DNA of 64,000 bases, taken from positions 124,001-188,000 of the forward strand of contig CABJAW010000008.1 of assembly GCA_902363665.1 (NCBI GenBank), written 5' to 3'. The notes beneath the pieces were generated by a model. That model was not told the origin of the DNA, ran no database searches, and saw only the letters and a program-made list of their open reading frames with translations. Shown one piece after another: positions 1 through 8,805 of the stretch; the stretch's first letter is position 1; every line of letters begins with the position of its first letter. Source of the stretch: Lachnospiraceae bacterium (lineage in GTDB: Bacteria; Bacillota; Clostridia; Lachnospirales; Lachnospiraceae). A program made the position numbers and the translations under genes.

Positions 1-453
1 AATCTGCAGAATGTATTCCTGGTTCATCAGCATTTTATTCTGGATCTGCAGTGTGGCATTTAAGTAATTATTTTCTTCTTTCAGCGAAACGACCCGTGTA
101 TTTTCCAGTGACTCACTGCCGTCCAGTGTCAGGACCTCGTAAGATACGTTTTCCACGCTCATATTAAACGGCTGGATCTGAATGTCCAGCTGATGATCGT
201 CATTTAATACAGTCAGCGTATCACGGATATAATTGACATCCATCTTTGCCGCATAACCGTGCAGGCAGTTGTAATTTGTGCCATTGTCGTGAATATAGAC
301 AAGAGGAAATGTTGAGCTTGCCATCTCTTCGGCCTCCAGCGGCAAAGATTCATTGATCCAGCGCTCAAACAGCACGACCGCCGCCAGAAAAATCACCGCC
401 AGCAGGACGACATGCACTACTGCATTTTTGACTGTTCTCAGTTTTCCGCGCAT
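1..453 (-). CDS. Partial hypothetical membrane-anchored protein
   Basis: Not recognised. The reading frame runs off the left window edge, so only the first ~151 residues are visible. The protein starts MRGKLRTVKNAVVHV and has one hydrophobic segment at about residues 12-28, then a mostly polar part, so it is probably a signal-anchor protein with an outside domain. The ATG at 453 follows an AGGAGG ribosome binding site. It overlaps the last 16 bases of the upstream methyltransferase gene, which suggests translational coupling. No catalytic motif is visible. Confidence 0.7.
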   Translation of the reverse strand, partial: MRGKLRTVKNAVVHVVLLAVIFLAAVVLFERWINESLPLEAEEMASSTFPLVYIHDNGTNYNCLHGYAAKMDVNYIRDTLTVLNDDHQLDIQIQPFNMSVENVSYEVLTLDGSESLENTRVVSLKEENNYLNATLQIQNKMLMNQEYILQI

Positions 454-1748
454 TTCTTATCCTCCTGTATTCCTTCTGCCGCCTGAGCTCCTTTTTCTGA
501 TACCTGGGTCATATTCTTTGTACCTTCTGCAAGCTCTGCCGGTTTGCCTTCTGAATTTTTTTTCACCTGAAAATCATCGGTGACTCTCTTCTGGTCTTCA
601 AGTAAGGTCTGCAGCGTCGGATGTACCTGCAGGAAATCCATACACGCCTGCAGGCCGTCCGTCTGTTTTCCGCCTGCACGCCGGATTTTTTCAGGTTCCT
701 TCACCGCACGGATCAGGATATTTTTCGGCGTATGCTCCATATCGATAAACTCAAGCACCTGCACCTGATAGCCGGCCCGCTCCAGCATCGACGCACGCAG
801 GCCATCAGTGAGAAGCGCTGCCATCCGTTCTTTGAGAAGCCCATATTTCAGCACCGGCCCCAGTACCTCATTTCTGATCTGACGGTTCAGCTCGTGCTGA
901 CAGCACGGAACAGAGAGGATCGCCTTTGCATTCCATGCGACTGCCTTGGCCAGCGCATAATCCGTTGCTGTATCGCATGCATGCAGCGTCACCACAAGAT
1001 CTACCTGATCGGTTCCCTCATAGTCTGCGATATCGCCGTGCAGGAATTTCAGCTTCTCATACCCAAATTCCTCTGCCAGCGCGTTGCAGTGAGCGATCAC
1101 ATCCTCCTTCAGGTCAAGCCCCGTGATCCGCAGGTCAAATCCCTTCTTTTCATGCAGATAGTAATACATTGCAAAGGTCAGATACGACTTTCCGCATCCA
1201 AAATCGATCATCGAGATCTCCCGGTTCCGGCTCAGCACCGGGCAGATATCCTCGATAAATTCCAAAAAACGGTTGATCTGGCGGAATTTATCATACTTTG
1301 CCTTTACGACCTTCCCTTCCATCGTCATCACGCCAAGCTTTACAAGAAACGGCACCGGCTCACCTTCCGGAAGCAGATACTGTTTCGTGCGGTTGTGACC
1401 CATGTCTGCCTTCGCCACCGGTATGCTCCTGTGCTTCGTCTTCACAGTCACTTTTCCTTTTTTGCTGACCAGCACGGAGGCGGTCTGGCTCACAGTCTCT
1501 GCCTGCAGCTGGCGATAATCTGTCTCCATCCAGGCCAGCACCTTCTGTATCATTTCTTCTTTTGTATTGTTTGTATGAAATTCTTTCTTTCCATCCCAGC
1601 ATGCCGCCTGAAAAGCGAGCGCTCCGCGGTGCTCCACTGGGCGGATCCGCACACGCAGATAAGACTCTTTCTTTCTCGGTGCGCTTAAGACCATCATCTG
1701 CAGTTCATCGCTCAGGATGATTTCCAGCAGTTTTTTTAATTCTTCCAT
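438..1748 (-). CDS. SAM-dependent methyltransferase (Methyltransf_32-like)
   Basis: A 436-residue class I SAM methyltransferase. The SAM-binding motif I is MIDFGCGKSYLTF, near residue 185. It is followed by GLDLKEDV (acidic end of strand 2), a VVTLHACD block and SVPCCQHEL, the block typical of the TRM13/METTL25-like Methyltransf_32 group. The N-terminal ~150 residues are a separate, probably substrate-binding part. The C-terminal ~70 residues are charged, Glu/Lys-rich and look disordered. The substrate cannot be told; an RNA or small-molecule target is possible. The start at 1748 is the first Met. The stop overlaps the next gene downstream. Confidence 0.8.
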   Translation of the reverse strand: MEELKKLLEIILSDELQMMVLSAPRKKESYLRVRIRPVEHRGALAFQAACWDGKKEFHTNNTKEEMIQKVLAWMETDYRQLQAETVSQTASVLVSKKGKVTVKTKHRSIPVAKADMGHNRTKQYLLPEGEPVPFLVKLGVMTMEGKVVKAKYDKFRQINRFLEFIEDICPVLSRNREISMIDFGCGKSYLTFAMYYYLHEKKGFDLRITGLDLKEDVIAHCNALAEEFGYEKLKFLHGDIADYEGTDQVDLVVTLHACDTATDYALAKAVAWNAKAILSVPCCQHELNRQIRNEVLGPVLKYGLLKERMAALLTDGLRASMLERAGYQVQVLEFIDMEHTPKNILIRAVKEPEKIRRAGGKQTDGLQACMDFLQVHPTLQTLLEDQKRVTDDFQVKKNSEGKPAELAEGTKNMTQVSEKGAQAAEGIQEDKKCAEN

Positions 1749-1789
1749 GTAAATGAAATTCTCCTTATTTCAATTGTGCATTTGTATTT

Positions 1790-1877
1790 AACCGAGTCAA
1801 GCAAGTAGCGAAGCGGATTGCGAATATCTGCTTTGACCCGGGCAGCAAAGCTGATTGGGAATATCCGCTTCGCTCTC
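1790..1877. repeat. Interspersed palindromic repeat A, tandem degenerate copies
   Basis: Contains AGCGAAGCGGATTGCGAAT followed by ATCTGCTTT, then a second diverged copy ending ATATCCGCTTCGCT. The same core (AAGCGGATTGCGAATRTCCGCTTT, a small hairpin) recurs near 3.5, 6.6, 35.4, 35.7, 38.6 and 62.2 kb. It lies between the methyltransferase gene and the next minus-strand gene. Confidence 0.8.
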
Positions 1878-1931
1878 CAGTATACTATCTGGAATAGATT
1901 TGAACAAGTTTTTTATCATATTCGAAAATCC

Positions 1932-2558
1932 TTACCACCGCCTGCAGCTCCGGCAGCGTCTCCGATGCATCTCCTCAAGCAGCATCATCTGCGCAAAGTC
2001 GCCAGGCCAGTTGCCCCGGCGCCTGCGCGGCGGTCCCGGCCGATACTGCATCGTCAGCATTTCATCCCGTTCTGGCGGCTCCATCGGTTCAAACTCATCC
2101 TTTGCTTTTTCCAGCACCTTATCCCGGATACGCAGCACCGTTTCATAATCCGGGCGTTCATCATACATCATGCTGCCCTCATATTCAAGCTCGTCACACG
2201 CCTCCTCCACATACGGCAGCAGGATGCGCGCGGTTTCCGGATACATCGCCTGCATACGGCGCAGATCACGCTCCACTGCCTTCTGGTTTTCGATGTGCCA
2301 TATCATTTCTGCATCCAGCTGTTCTGCATATCCCTGTCCGTCCGACTCCTCCATTGGCATTCCTGTACTTCCGTCCGGCTTTCCTTCCCGTTTTCTTTCC
2401 TTTTCCTCCGTCCGTATTTCCTGTGCGTTTCCGGCATTGTGCTCCAGCTCTTCCTCTTCTCCCACATACTGATTCCAGCCGCTCATCTCCCGCTCCCGCT
2501 CAATGTCCTCCAAATTCATATTTGTACTTCTGCACAGCATTTCATTATTATATCCCAT
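1932..2558 (-). CDS. Conserved hypothetical, acidic with Arg-rich C-terminus
   Basis: Not recognised as a named family. The 208-residue protein has a Glu-rich N-terminal half. A more conserved-looking block follows at about residues 100-165, containing MYPETARILLPYVEEACD and MMYDERPDYET. The tail is basic and Pro/Arg-rich, ending in RRRCRSCRRW. There is no signal peptide and no membrane segment. The ATG at 2558 has only a weak GGGATAG site upstream. I recall similar short Lachnospiraceae proteins of unknown role, but this is from memory. Confidence 0.6.
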   Translation of the reverse strand: MGYNNEMLCRSTNMNLEDIEREREMSGWNQYVGEEEELEHNAGNAQEIRTEEKERKREGKPDGSTGMPMEESDGQGYAEQLDAEMIWHIENQKAVERDLRRMQAMYPETARILLPYVEEACDELEYEGSMMYDERPDYETVLRIRDKVLEKAKDEFEPMEPPERDEMLTMQYRPGPPRRRRGNWPGDFAQMMLLEEMHRRRCRSCRRW

Positions 2559-2585
2559 AATTTCTATCCCTTTCTTAATAATTTC

Positions 2586-2834
2586 TTACTGTTTTCGGTA
2601 CGGAACCTGAAACGCTCCGCCAGAGGAATAAACTACAAATATCTGTTTTGAACAGCTACTATTTAATATATGATGACCGGCTTCACAAAGTTCTGTCTCC
2701 GGGCGCCCTTTCCGGCAAATCTGTTCCGGCTTTCCATTTGCCTGTGCCACGTACTTTTCCTGAAATTCCTTCCATTTTAGCTGACACAGCCCGCATCTGC
2801 GCCTACACAATTTTTCCAATTCTTCTCTGTACAA
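2586..2834 (-). CDS. Possible small Cys-rich protein (weak)
   Basis: An 82-codon frame starting with TTG at 2834 behind GGGAGAAAG. It begins MYREELEKLCRRRCGLCQLKW, giving a C-x4-C-x2-C cluster, and has two further cysteines. No family is recognised, and the end of the frame looks non-coding. It sits just upstream of the 208-residue hypothetical on the same strand. This could be a real small protein or chance. Confidence 0.25.
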   Translation of the reverse strand: MYREELEKLCRRRCGLCQLKWKEFQEKYVAQANGKPEQICRKGRPETELCEAGHHILNSSCSKQIFVVYSSGGAFQVPYRKQ

Positions 2835-2953
2835 ATCTTTCTCCCGGTTGTATACTGTGTTACTGAAATCAAAGCGGTACTACATCATCCGCTTCGAACC
2901 CTGCCCGATCCGGCAAAAGCCGGTATACGCGGCATCATACGGAGGTCTTTACC

Positions 2954-3439
2954 ATGGCAAAAAATAAAGAATTAAAAACAAATGCAATGCGGATTCTGGA
3001 CCGCATGAAAATTTCCTATAACACCTATTCCTACGAGTGCGACGAATTCACCGACGCACAGCACACGGCAGATCAGCTCGGATTTGCACACGAAATCATG
3101 TTTAAAACGCTCGTCACAGTAAGCCCGTCGGGTGAGTATTACGTCTTCGTGCTTCCGATCGACGACGAACTGGACCTGAAAAAAGCCGCCCACGAAGCAG
3201 GGGTCAAATCGCTGGCGATGATCCACGTCAAAGATATCACTGCAATCACCGGCTATGTGCGCGGCGGCTGTACCGCCATCGGTATGAAAAAGCAGTATCC
3301 TGTTTTCGTGCATGAATCCGCACAGGCTCTGCCAAAAATGATCGTAAGCGCCGGAAAAATCGGGCATCAGATGGAGCTTGCCCCGGAAGATTTCATCGCG
3401 GCAAGCAAGGGCCGGTTCTGTGCGATTGTAAGAGACTGA
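2954..3439 (+). CDS. ybaK: Cys-tRNA(Pro)/Cys-tRNA(Cys) deacylase YbaK/EbsC family
   Basis: A 161-residue cytoplasmic editing protein of the YbaK/ProX superfamily, which hydrolyses cysteine mis-charged on tRNA(Pro). The family hallmarks are visible: an early AMRILDRMKISYNTYSYE segment, the conserved lysine region IMFKTLVTV near residue 50, and the glycine-rich GYVRGGCTAIGMKK loop near residue 100. Length is typical. The start at ATG 2954 follows GGAGGT by 7 bases. It is monocistronic and flanked by repeat A on its 3' side. Function is from family knowledge; the subtype (YbaK, not YeaK/ProX) is inferred. Confidence 0.9.
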   Translation: MAKNKELKTNAMRILDRMKISYNTYSYECDEFTDAQHTADQLGFAHEIMFKTLVTVSPSGEYYVFVLPIDDELDLKKAAHEAGVKSLAMIHVKDITAITGYVRGGCTAIGMKKQYPVFVHESAQALPKMIVSAGKIGHQMELAPEDFIAASKGRFCAIVRD

Positions 3440-3524
3440 CACTGGCTATGACAGTGCGCATCTGAGCCAGGCGGATATTCCACAATCGAATTTGCGGACA
3501 AGTGAGTGGTATATTATTTTGAAC

Positions 3525-3630
3525 GCAGATAAGCGAAGCTACTGCGTTCATGAGCAAGTAGCGAAGCGGATTGCGAATGTCCGCTTTACCGCAGATAAGC
3601 GAAGCGGATTGCGAATGTCCGTTTTACAAT
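3525..3630. repeat. Repeat A, two tandem copies plus partial
   Basis: GCAAGTAGCGAAGCGGAT at about 3553 and a second AGCGAAGCGGATTGCGAATG near 3598, preceded by AGCGAAGCTACTGCGTTCAT. It fills the gap between ybaK and the convergent terminator. Confidence 0.8.
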
Positions 3631-3644
3631 GATGCACCAGTGTC

Positions 3645-3685
3645 AAAAGGGAGAGTAAGGACTCAAGATCCTTACTCTCCCTTTT
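3645..3685. terminator. Strong bidirectional hairpin terminator
   Basis: A perfect 17-bp stem with arms AAAAGGGAGAGTAAGGA and TCCTTACTCTCCCTTTT and a 7-base loop. It lies between convergent genes (ybaK on plus, the DUF308 gene on minus) and can serve both. Confidence 0.9.
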
Positions 3686-3717
3686 ATCATGATGACGCCT
3701 CTCCCCAATACCCTGAG

Positions 3718-4245
3718 TCAGTTCCTCACTGCCAGCACAATGCTGTCAACACCAAGCAAAATCAGGTAAAAACAGATCAGCCAGTCTGCCGACATCACTG
3801 TGATCCACGGCCTTACGATCATCAGGCAGCCAAATATGATTCCGATGATATTGATCACCAGCGAAATGTAATACCATGTTTTCCAGCCCATCATCCGGAC
3901 ATAGCGCAGACGGCAGAGCCTGGAAATACAGTGTGCAAGAAACCAGATCGGAATCAGCAGTGTGAGGATCCACATGCCTGCCTGCGGATAAACAAGCAGC
4001 ATCACGCCTGCCATTACGCTTAAAACCCCGGAAACCAGGGACACCGTCGGACCAAAGCCCGTATGCTCCTCTACCTTTACATAAAACACAATATCTGCGA
4101 TTCCTGTGACAATTGCAACCAGCCCGTAAAACAGTACCACACCGGTCAGAGCACTGCCCGGATGCGAAATACTGTAAAATCCAAGCAGGATCAGTAAAAT
4201 TCCCTCAATCAGTTCTACCCAGTCAAATCTGGAACGCTCTCTCAT
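3718..4245 (-). CDS. DUF308/HdeD-like membrane protein
   Basis: A 175-residue integral membrane protein with about six hydrophobic segments in paired hairpins, like DUF308 proteins related to HdeD (acid-resistance membrane protein of E. coli). Start: the ATG at 4245 overlaps the ftsH stop as ATGA and lies ~8 bases after GGAGG inside the ftsH 3' end. A longer frame reaching 4314 lies within ftsH and is unlikely. It is therefore translationally coupled to the protease gene. Exact role unknown. Confidence 0.8.
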   Translation of the reverse strand: MRERSRFDWVELIEGILLILLGFYSISHPGSALTGVVLFYGLVAIVTGIADIVFYVKVEEHTGFGPTVSLVSGVLSVMAGVMLLVYPQAGMWILTLLIPIWFLAHCISRLCRLRYVRMMGWKTWYYISLVINIIGIIFGCLMIVRPWITVMSADWLICFYLILLGVDSIVLAVRN

Positions 4246-6071
4246 TTCTGCATTCCTCCTTCTTTGTTCAGGATCTCCATGAATTCCTCGCCAGTGATCG
4301 TCTCCTTCTCGCACAGATACATGGCAAGCTTATCCAGGACTTCGCGGTTTTCTTCCAGCAGCTTCTTTGCTTTTTCGTGCTGTTCTTTTACAATCGCCAC
4401 TACCTTCTCGTCAATCTCCTTCTGCGTCTCTGCTGAGCATGCAAGAGAGGTATCTCCACCCAGATACTGATTTGTGACGGTCTCCATCGCCACCATATCA
4501 AATTCCTCGCTCATGCCATATCTGGTGATCATTGAACGGGCCAGCTTCGTCGCCTGCTCGATATCATTTGACGCGCCTGTCGTGATCTCATGAAAAACGA
4601 TTTCCTCTGCTGCACGGCCACCTGTAAATGTTGCGATTTTATTCTCCAGTTCCTGCTTCGTCAGCAGATACTTATCCCCCTGCTCTACCTGCATCGTATA
4701 GCCGAGTGCCCCTGATGTACGCGGGATAATGGTGATCTTCTGAACCGGCGCAGAGTGAGTTTGCAACGCCGCAACCAGCGCATGTCCGATCTCATGATAA
4801 GAAACCACCTTGCGTTCCTGATCAGAAAGCACTGCATTTTTCTTCTGGTAACCGGCAATGACTGTTTCGATGCTTTCTTCGAGATCTGCTTCGTTGACTA
4901 CTGTCCGATTGTCACGTACCGCCCGAAGTGCCGCCTCGTTGACGATATTTGCAAGCTCTGCGCCCGACGCACCGGATGCCATTCTTGCGATTGTGTGAAA
5001 ATTCACATCATCTGCCACTTTGATCTTCTTTGCATGTACTTTCAGGATTGCCTCACGGCCCTGCAAATCCGGAAGCTCGACCGGTACTCTCCGGTCAAAA
5101 CGGCCCGGTCTTGTCAGCGCCGGATCCAGAGATTCCGGCCGGTTTGTCGCCGCCAGAATCATGACGCCGTTATTTCCTTCAAAACCGTCCATCTCGGTCA
5201 GCAGCTGATTCAGCGTCTGCTCACGCTCATCATTCCCGCCCATCTGACCGTCACGTTTCTTGCCGATTGCATCAATCTCATCAATAAATACGATACACGG
5301 TGCTTTTTCCTTTGCCTGTTTAAACAGATCACGCACCTTTGATGCGCCCATGCCGACAAACATTTCCACGAATTCAGATCCGGAAATTGAAAAGAACGGC
5401 ACCTGTGCCTCACCTGCAACAGCCTTGGCCAGCATCGTTTTTCCGGTTCCTGGAGGGCCTACAAGCAGAATGCCCTTCGGCATTGATGCACCGACCTGCG
5501 TGTATTTGTCCGGGTTGTGCAGATAATCCACGATTTCCTTAAGGCTTTCCTTCGCCTCATCTTCTCCGGCTACATCGCTGAAATGAATACCCTGCGTGGA
5601 CTGTACATAAATTTTCGCGTTGCTCTTACCCATTCCAAAGCTCATCGCGTTTTTTCCGCCTGCCTGCTCGATCAGCTTTTTACTCATATACTGACCAAGG
5701 ACAAAAAAGATCAGCAACGGCACGACAAAGCTCAGAATTCCGCTGAGCAGCGGCGACATCGTCTGGTCAACATCCTTTGAAAACTTTGCACCACAGTCAT
5801 ACAGACGCTGTGTCAATGTCGGATCGTTCATTGCACCCGTCTTGTAGATTGTTTCGTTCTCCTTATCGGTAAACAAAATCTCAGAGTCATCGACTTCGAC
5901 CTTTCCGATATTTTTTTTGTCGATCATTTCCATAAAAGTACCGTAATCCACTTCTTTGACCTGACGGTTCATCAGAACCGGCGTTACGATCAGATTAAAT
6001 AAGAAAATGACCAGAACCGCGATCCCGTAGTAGTAGATCAGTGGTTTTCTGGGGTTTTTTACTTCTTTCAT
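4242..6071 (-). CDS. ftsH: ATP-dependent zinc metalloprotease FtsH
   Basis: A 609-residue membrane-anchored AAA+ protease that degrades misfolded and regulatory membrane proteins. Domain order: membrane segment at ~11-33, short outside domain, second membrane segment at ~107-128, Walker A GPPGTGKT at 205-212, Walker B IVFIDEID at ~260-267, second region of homology [12 protein letters not shown]...RPGRFDR near 308-327, and zinc site HEIGH at 426-430. The start is ATG 6071, which overlaps the stop of the upstream coiled-coil gene as ATGA and follows AGGAGG; the frame's earlier Met is inside that gene. The C-terminus lacks long extensions. Confidence 0.96.
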   Translation of the reverse strand: MKEVKNPRKPLIYYYGIAVLVIFLFNLIVTPVLMNRQVKEVDYGTFMEMIDKKNIGKVEVDDSEILFTDKENETIYKTGAMNDPTLTQRLYDCGAKFSKDVDQTMSPLLSGILSFVVPLLIFFVLGQYMSKKLIEQAGGKNAMSFGMGKSNAKIYVQSTQGIHFSDVAGEDEAKESLKEIVDYLHNPDKYTQVGASMPKGILLVGPPGTGKTMLAKAVAGEAQVPFFSISGSEFVEMFVGMGASKVRDLFKQAKEKAPCIVFIDEIDAIGKKRDGQMGGNDEREQTLNQLLTEMDGFEGNNGVMILAATNRPESLDPALTRPGRFDRRVPVELPDLQGREAILKVHAKKIKVADDVNFHTIARMASGASGAELANIVNEAALRAVRDNRTVVNEADLEESIETVIAGYQKKNAVLSDQERKVVSYHEIGHALVAALQTHSAPVQKITIIPRTSGALGYTMQVEQGDKYLLTKQELENKIATFTGGRAAEEIVFHEITTGASNDIEQATKLARSMITRYGMSEEFDMVAMETVTNQYLGGDTSLACSAETQKEIDEKVVAIVKEQHEKAKKLLEENREVLDKLAMYLCEKETITGEEFMEILNKEGGMQK

Positions 6072-6556
6072 CGTACAGTCCTCCTTTTTGGGGTGATGCA
6101 TTGCTCTTCCTTCTTCGCCTGCTCCGCTTCTGTGGCTTCCATCGAAATCAACAGTGCCCGGTCCGCGGCCTGCATTGCAAAATCAATCGCATATTCCGCA
6201 AAGAGAAGTTTTTCTTCGACCGGATCATTTTCCATCAGAGCCGACGTTTCCTTTTGTCCGCCGCTTTGTGCTGCCTTATTTTCTCTGCTTTCCTCTTCCA
6301 TCTGTTCTCGAAGCCGTTCCAACACCTTTTCAACCTCTGTATAAGCCTGACAGAGTGCGGCTACAGACGGCGCTCTCGAAAAACGCAGATTATTTTTGAG
6401 CATCCGCTCATTTTCCTGATATTCTCTGCGCAGTGCTTCGATTTCCTGCTGCAGCACTTCCTGCGGCGCATGCTCCAGATTCAGGATCCTGCCATGCATT
6501 CTTCCTACGCGCCGATCTAGTTCGCAGAGCTTTACGGCAAGTATCTCGTTGCTCAT
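6068..6556 (-). CDS. Coiled-coil protein of unknown function, ftsH operon
   Basis: Not recognised. 162 residues, highly charged. Heptad-like Leu/Glu patterns run over roughly residues 5-90, and a second helical part is rich in Ala/Met. No membrane segment. The start at 6556 has GGAGG 8-12 bases upstream; an upstream Met in frame comes from repeat A and is rejected. Its stop overlaps the ftsH start by ATGA, so it is the first gene of the operon with ftsH and the DUF308 gene. Confidence 0.7.
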   Translation of the reverse strand: MSNEILAVKLCELDRRVGRMHGRILNLEHAPQEVLQQEIEALRREYQENERMLKNNLRFSRAPSVAALCQAYTEVEKVLERLREQMEEESRENKAAQSGGQKETSALMENDPVEEKLLFAEYAIDFAMQAADRALLISMEATEAEQAKKEEQCITPKRRTVR

Positions 6557-6572
6557 CCGATCCCCTCCTCCT

Positions 6573-6625
6573 TGTAAAGCGGACATTCGCAATCCGCTTC
6601 ACGACTTGCGTTCACGCTCATCCTT
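6573..6625. repeat. Repeat A copy
   Basis: GTAAAGCGGACATTCGCAAT then CCGCTTCACGACTTGCGTTC, in reverse orientation relative to the 3.5 kb copies. It lies directly upstream of the ribosome binding site of the coiled-coil gene. Confidence 0.8.
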
Positions 6626-6678
6626 TTGTTTCATCACCACACAGGTGCTTTTCTTTTTCTGAATGGTTGTCTTCATTT

Positions 6679-6820
6679 GTAACTGTTCAGAGCCAAGCAA
6701 AATTTCATAAAAAAGGCGGAAAATGCTTGCATTTTTAAGCCTGTTTTTGAAATTTTATTTGGCGGATACGCCACACCGACGAAATGCGTAGCATTTTGGA
6801 GGTTGGCTCTGAACAGTTAC
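6679..6820. mobile_element. IS66-like MITE, copy 1 (142 bp)
   Basis: Non-coding element with terminal inverted repeats GTAACTGTTCAGAGCCA and TGGCTCTGAACAGTTAC. It is flanked by a perfect 8-bp duplication CTTCATTT (6671-6678 and 6821-6828). GTAA ends plus 8-bp duplications are the known signature of the IS66 family, so it is probably a non-autonomous derivative. Nearly identical copies lie at 12369 and 41543. Confidence 0.9.
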
Positions 6821-6879
6821 CTTCATTTTATATTTTTCTGCGCTGTTTTCAACTGACACCTTTCTCATCGTGTATAGAC

Positions 6880-6922
6880 AAAAATGCCAAAGTGTAAAAA
6901 ATCCTTACACTTCGGCATTTTT
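6880..6922. terminator. Hairpin terminator downstream of tetR-type gene
   Basis: Arms AAAAATGCCAAAGTGTAA and TTACACTTCGGCATTTTT with one mismatch and a 6-base loop, ending ~10 bases from the stop of the minus-strand TetR gene. The A/T runs on both sides make it bidirectional. Confidence 0.85.
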
Positions 6923-6932
6923 GTAAAATCAT

Positions 6933-7469
6933 TTATTGTTTTATTTTTATTCCTTCTGCGATCATCTTATAAATCTGATGCACAACCTCATCCTGATGCT
7001 TCGTATCCTCTTCACTCCAGCTTGCAAGAATCCCAAGGATCGCCATGCTGTGATACCGTATAATCAGATCAAACTCTGCCTGACTGCATCTATGCGCAAG
7101 TTCCTTTCCCTCAGCGCTCTCTTCGATCATCCTCCTGAAATGCGCCAGAAGGATCCGTCCGATCTCATCACGATAATTTGTGAGCATGCTCTGCCTGATA
7201 TATGGCATTGCATTTAAGGAAACTGCAAAGAAAAATTTCAGCCGCTTCTCCGGGTCTTCCTGTGCCTCTGCCTTGCTGCGCAGTCTTTCCGTTTCCCGCT
7301 CGATCACCCAGCTGATCAGTTCCGGAATGTCCTGAAAATGATAGTAAAAGGTCTGCCTCGTGATCTGGCACTCCTCCACGATATCCTTTACGGTCAGCTT
7401 TTTCACATTGTTCTCCATCAGGAGCCTGCGGGCTGCCTCCGCGATGTTGTCTTTCATATCAAGTGGCAT
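6933..7469 (-). CDS. TetR/AcrR family transcriptional regulator
   Basis: A 178-residue TetR-type repressor. The N-terminal helix-turn-helix is at about residues 10-55: DNIAEAARRLLMENNVKKLT, then KDIVEECQITRQTFYYHFQD, where TFYYHF is the classic recognition helix. The rest is a helical ligand/dimer domain with no recognisable pocket. Start ATG 7469 follows GAGGATCCAT; a second Met four codons on is possible. The open frame continues upstream through a repeat-rich stretch but that is not thought coding. The target genes are unknown; mntP lies ~340 bases upstream on the same strand. Confidence 0.88.
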   Translation of the reverse strand: MPLDMKDNIAEAARRLLMENNVKKLTVKDIVEECQITRQTFYYHFQDIPELISWVIERETERLRSKAEAQEDPEKRLKFFFAVSLNAMPYIRQSMLTNYRDEIGRILLAHFRRMIEESAEGKELAHRCSQAEFDLIIRYHSMAILGILASWSEEDTKHQDEVVHQIYKMIAEGIKIKQ

Positions 7470-7494
7470 ATGGATCCTCGTTTCTCGGATGTGT

Positions 7495-7760
7495 TCTCTG
7501 CATTTTGCCCTGCGTTCCGGGCTCAAAAATGCACTTCCAGCCCTCTCGCAGGCAAGCCTGCGTCCGATGCTCTCTGCATTTTGCTGCTGCTTTTCCCTAC
7601 GTTCCGGGCTCAGGCCGCAGACCCGTCGGCTTCGCCGACTTTCCGCAACTTTGTTGCTGCTGTCCGCGGCTGATGGACGTCCCGTCCATCCCAAAATGCA
7701 CTTCCAGCCCTCTCGCAGGCAAGCCTGCATCGGGCTTTCAGTGCATTTTGCTGCTGCCCG
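7495..7760. repeat. Direct repeats upstream of tetR-type gene
   Basis: A 36-bp sequence occurs identically at 7526-7561 and 7693-7728 (begins AAAATGCACTTCCAGCCCTC, ends GGCAAGCCTGC). GCATTTTGCTGCTGC occurs at 7576 and 7743, and GTTCCGGGCTCA at 7514 and 7601. The stretch is GC-richer than its surroundings and contains short palindromes. No gene is supported in it. Confidence 0.75.
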
Positions 7761-7812
7761 GAACTGTTGATGACATTTTATAACACTCATGGGCAAATTA
7801 CAATGTTGTTTT

Positions 7813-8391
7813 TCAGAACAGGGATGCGAGGATTCCGAGGTGCTCCAGCAATATTTTGGTGCCAAGCAGGATCAGGATGACGCCGCCTGTGATCTCTGCT
7901 TTCTTTTTGTAACGCTCTCCGAACACGTTTCCGATCTTTACGCCAAGTGTGGAGAGAAGGAATGTGATTGCTCCGATAAAAAACACTGCCACCGGTACGT
8001 TCGTATCCGGCAGGAATGCGAATGTGATGCCGACTGCAAGCGCATCGATACTCGTTGCCACCGCGAGAAGAAACATGGTCTTTATATCCAGGGATTCGTC
8101 CAGCTGCTCCTCTTCTTTCTTTGAACAGGCTTCCATGACCATGCTCACTCCGATAAAGCCCAGCAAAGTGAATGTGATCCAGTGATCGACCGCTGTGATG
8201 TACTGCTCAAATCTTGAACCGAGCAGATAGCCGATCGCCGGCATCAATGCCTGAAAGCCTCCAAACCAGATACCGCAGGTCATTGCTTTTTTGATCGTAC
8301 ATTTTTTCATTGCAAGGCCTTTACAGACGGAAACCGCAAACGCGTCCATCGAAAGTCCGACTGCCAGCAAAAACAGTTCTATGATTCCCAT
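7813..8391 (-). CDS. mntP: Manganese efflux pump MntP
   Basis: A 192-residue integral membrane protein with six membrane segments arranged as two repeats. It carries the paired aspartate motifs of the MntP family: [14 protein letters not shown] near residue 13 and [15 protein letters not shown] near residue 115. The cytoplasmic loop is acidic ([12 protein letters not shown]). MntP exports Mn2+. Start ATG 8391 has GGAGAAG upstream. The ~340-base leader holds a yybP-ykoY-type riboswitch and terminator, exactly what is expected for a Mn2+-inducible exporter. Confidence 0.93.
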   Translation of the reverse strand: MGIIELFLLAVGLSMDAFAVSVCKGLAMKKCTIKKAMTCGIWFGGFQALMPAIGYLLGSRFEQYITAVDHWITFTLLGFIGVSMVMEACSKKEEEQLDESLDIKTMFLLAVATSIDALAVGITFAFLPDTNVPVAVFFIGAITFLLSTLGVKIGNVFGERYKKKAEITGGVILILLGTKILLEHLGILASLF

Positions 8392-8583
8392 AATGCTTCT
8401 CCATTTCTTTTTGAGTTTTCCACCGTGCGAGTGCACACATATCTGTTCTGTGACATTTTCGTCTCATCTGCGGGCAGAACGTGGAAGCGTGAATATCAGC
8501 CTGTCGTAATCGCTGCCTGTCTCGCGGCTTACTGCCCCTTACAGCTAAGCAGACAGCTTATCCGAATCGCTTCTGACGGACAT

Positions 8584-8632
8584 AAAAAAGACTCATGCAC
8601 AGTACGTAAACTACGTATGCTGTACATGAGTC
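8584..8632 (-). terminator. Riboswitch expression-platform terminator for mntP
   Basis: On the minus strand the stem starts GACTCATGTACAGC and closes with ACTGTGCATGAGTC followed by six T. Its left arm re-uses GACTCATG, which is also the 3' strand of riboswitch helix P1, so the two structures exclude each other. Confidence 0.85.
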
Positions 8633-8714
8633 TCGTTATTTAAGATAAGCCAGATCGATGTCCGATCAGTATGTTGACTCATCACATATCCGATATGCTA
8701 ACTACTCCCTCACA
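8625..8714 (-). promoter_or_regulatory. yybP-ykoY manganese riboswitch
   Basis: The minus-strand RNA starts GUGAGGGAGUAG and ends AACGAGACUCAUG, 90 nucleotides apart. These match the two conserved blocks of the yybP-ykoY class (GGGAGUAG near the start, ACGAGAC at the end), and UGAG/CUCA close helix P1. It starts ~20 bases after a promoter and precedes mntP. Expected logic from the family: Mn2+ stabilises P1, frees the terminator arm and turns mntP on. Confidence 0.85.
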
Positions 8715-8739
8715 GGTGTCTTTTTTCAATTATTGATAG

Positions 8740-8769
8740 ATAATATCATTTTCCCCCTGTGCTTGTCAA
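8740..8769 (-). promoter_or_regulatory. Sigma-A promoter of mntP
   Basis: On the minus strand -35 TTGACA (8769-8764), 18-bp spacer, -10 TATTAT (8745-8740). Transcription would begin just before the riboswitch. Confidence 0.75.
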
Positions 8770-8805
8770 ACGCTTTTTTCGGATTTTGGGCATTCTCATC
8801 TGTTT

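Noticed and set aside
621..1688. 355-codon plus-strand frame opposite the methyltransferase
   Set aside because: Antisense shadow; the minus strand has clear methyltransferase motifs, and the plus frame has no ribosome binding site or family likeness.
3571..4023. Frames starting MRMSAL / MRISAL at several places
   Set aside because: These starts come from repeat A, which reads ATGCGCATATCCGC-like in one frame; they are not real N-termini and explain false extensions of genes such as the one at 6068-6556.
8455..8545. AAGGGGCAGUAAGC ... AUGAGACGA on minus strand as the Mn2+ riboswitch of mntP
   Set aside because: It has an extra base in the GGGGAGUA block and no P1 pairing. The sequence at 8625-8714 fits better, with P1 closure and a terminator sharing the P1 strand.
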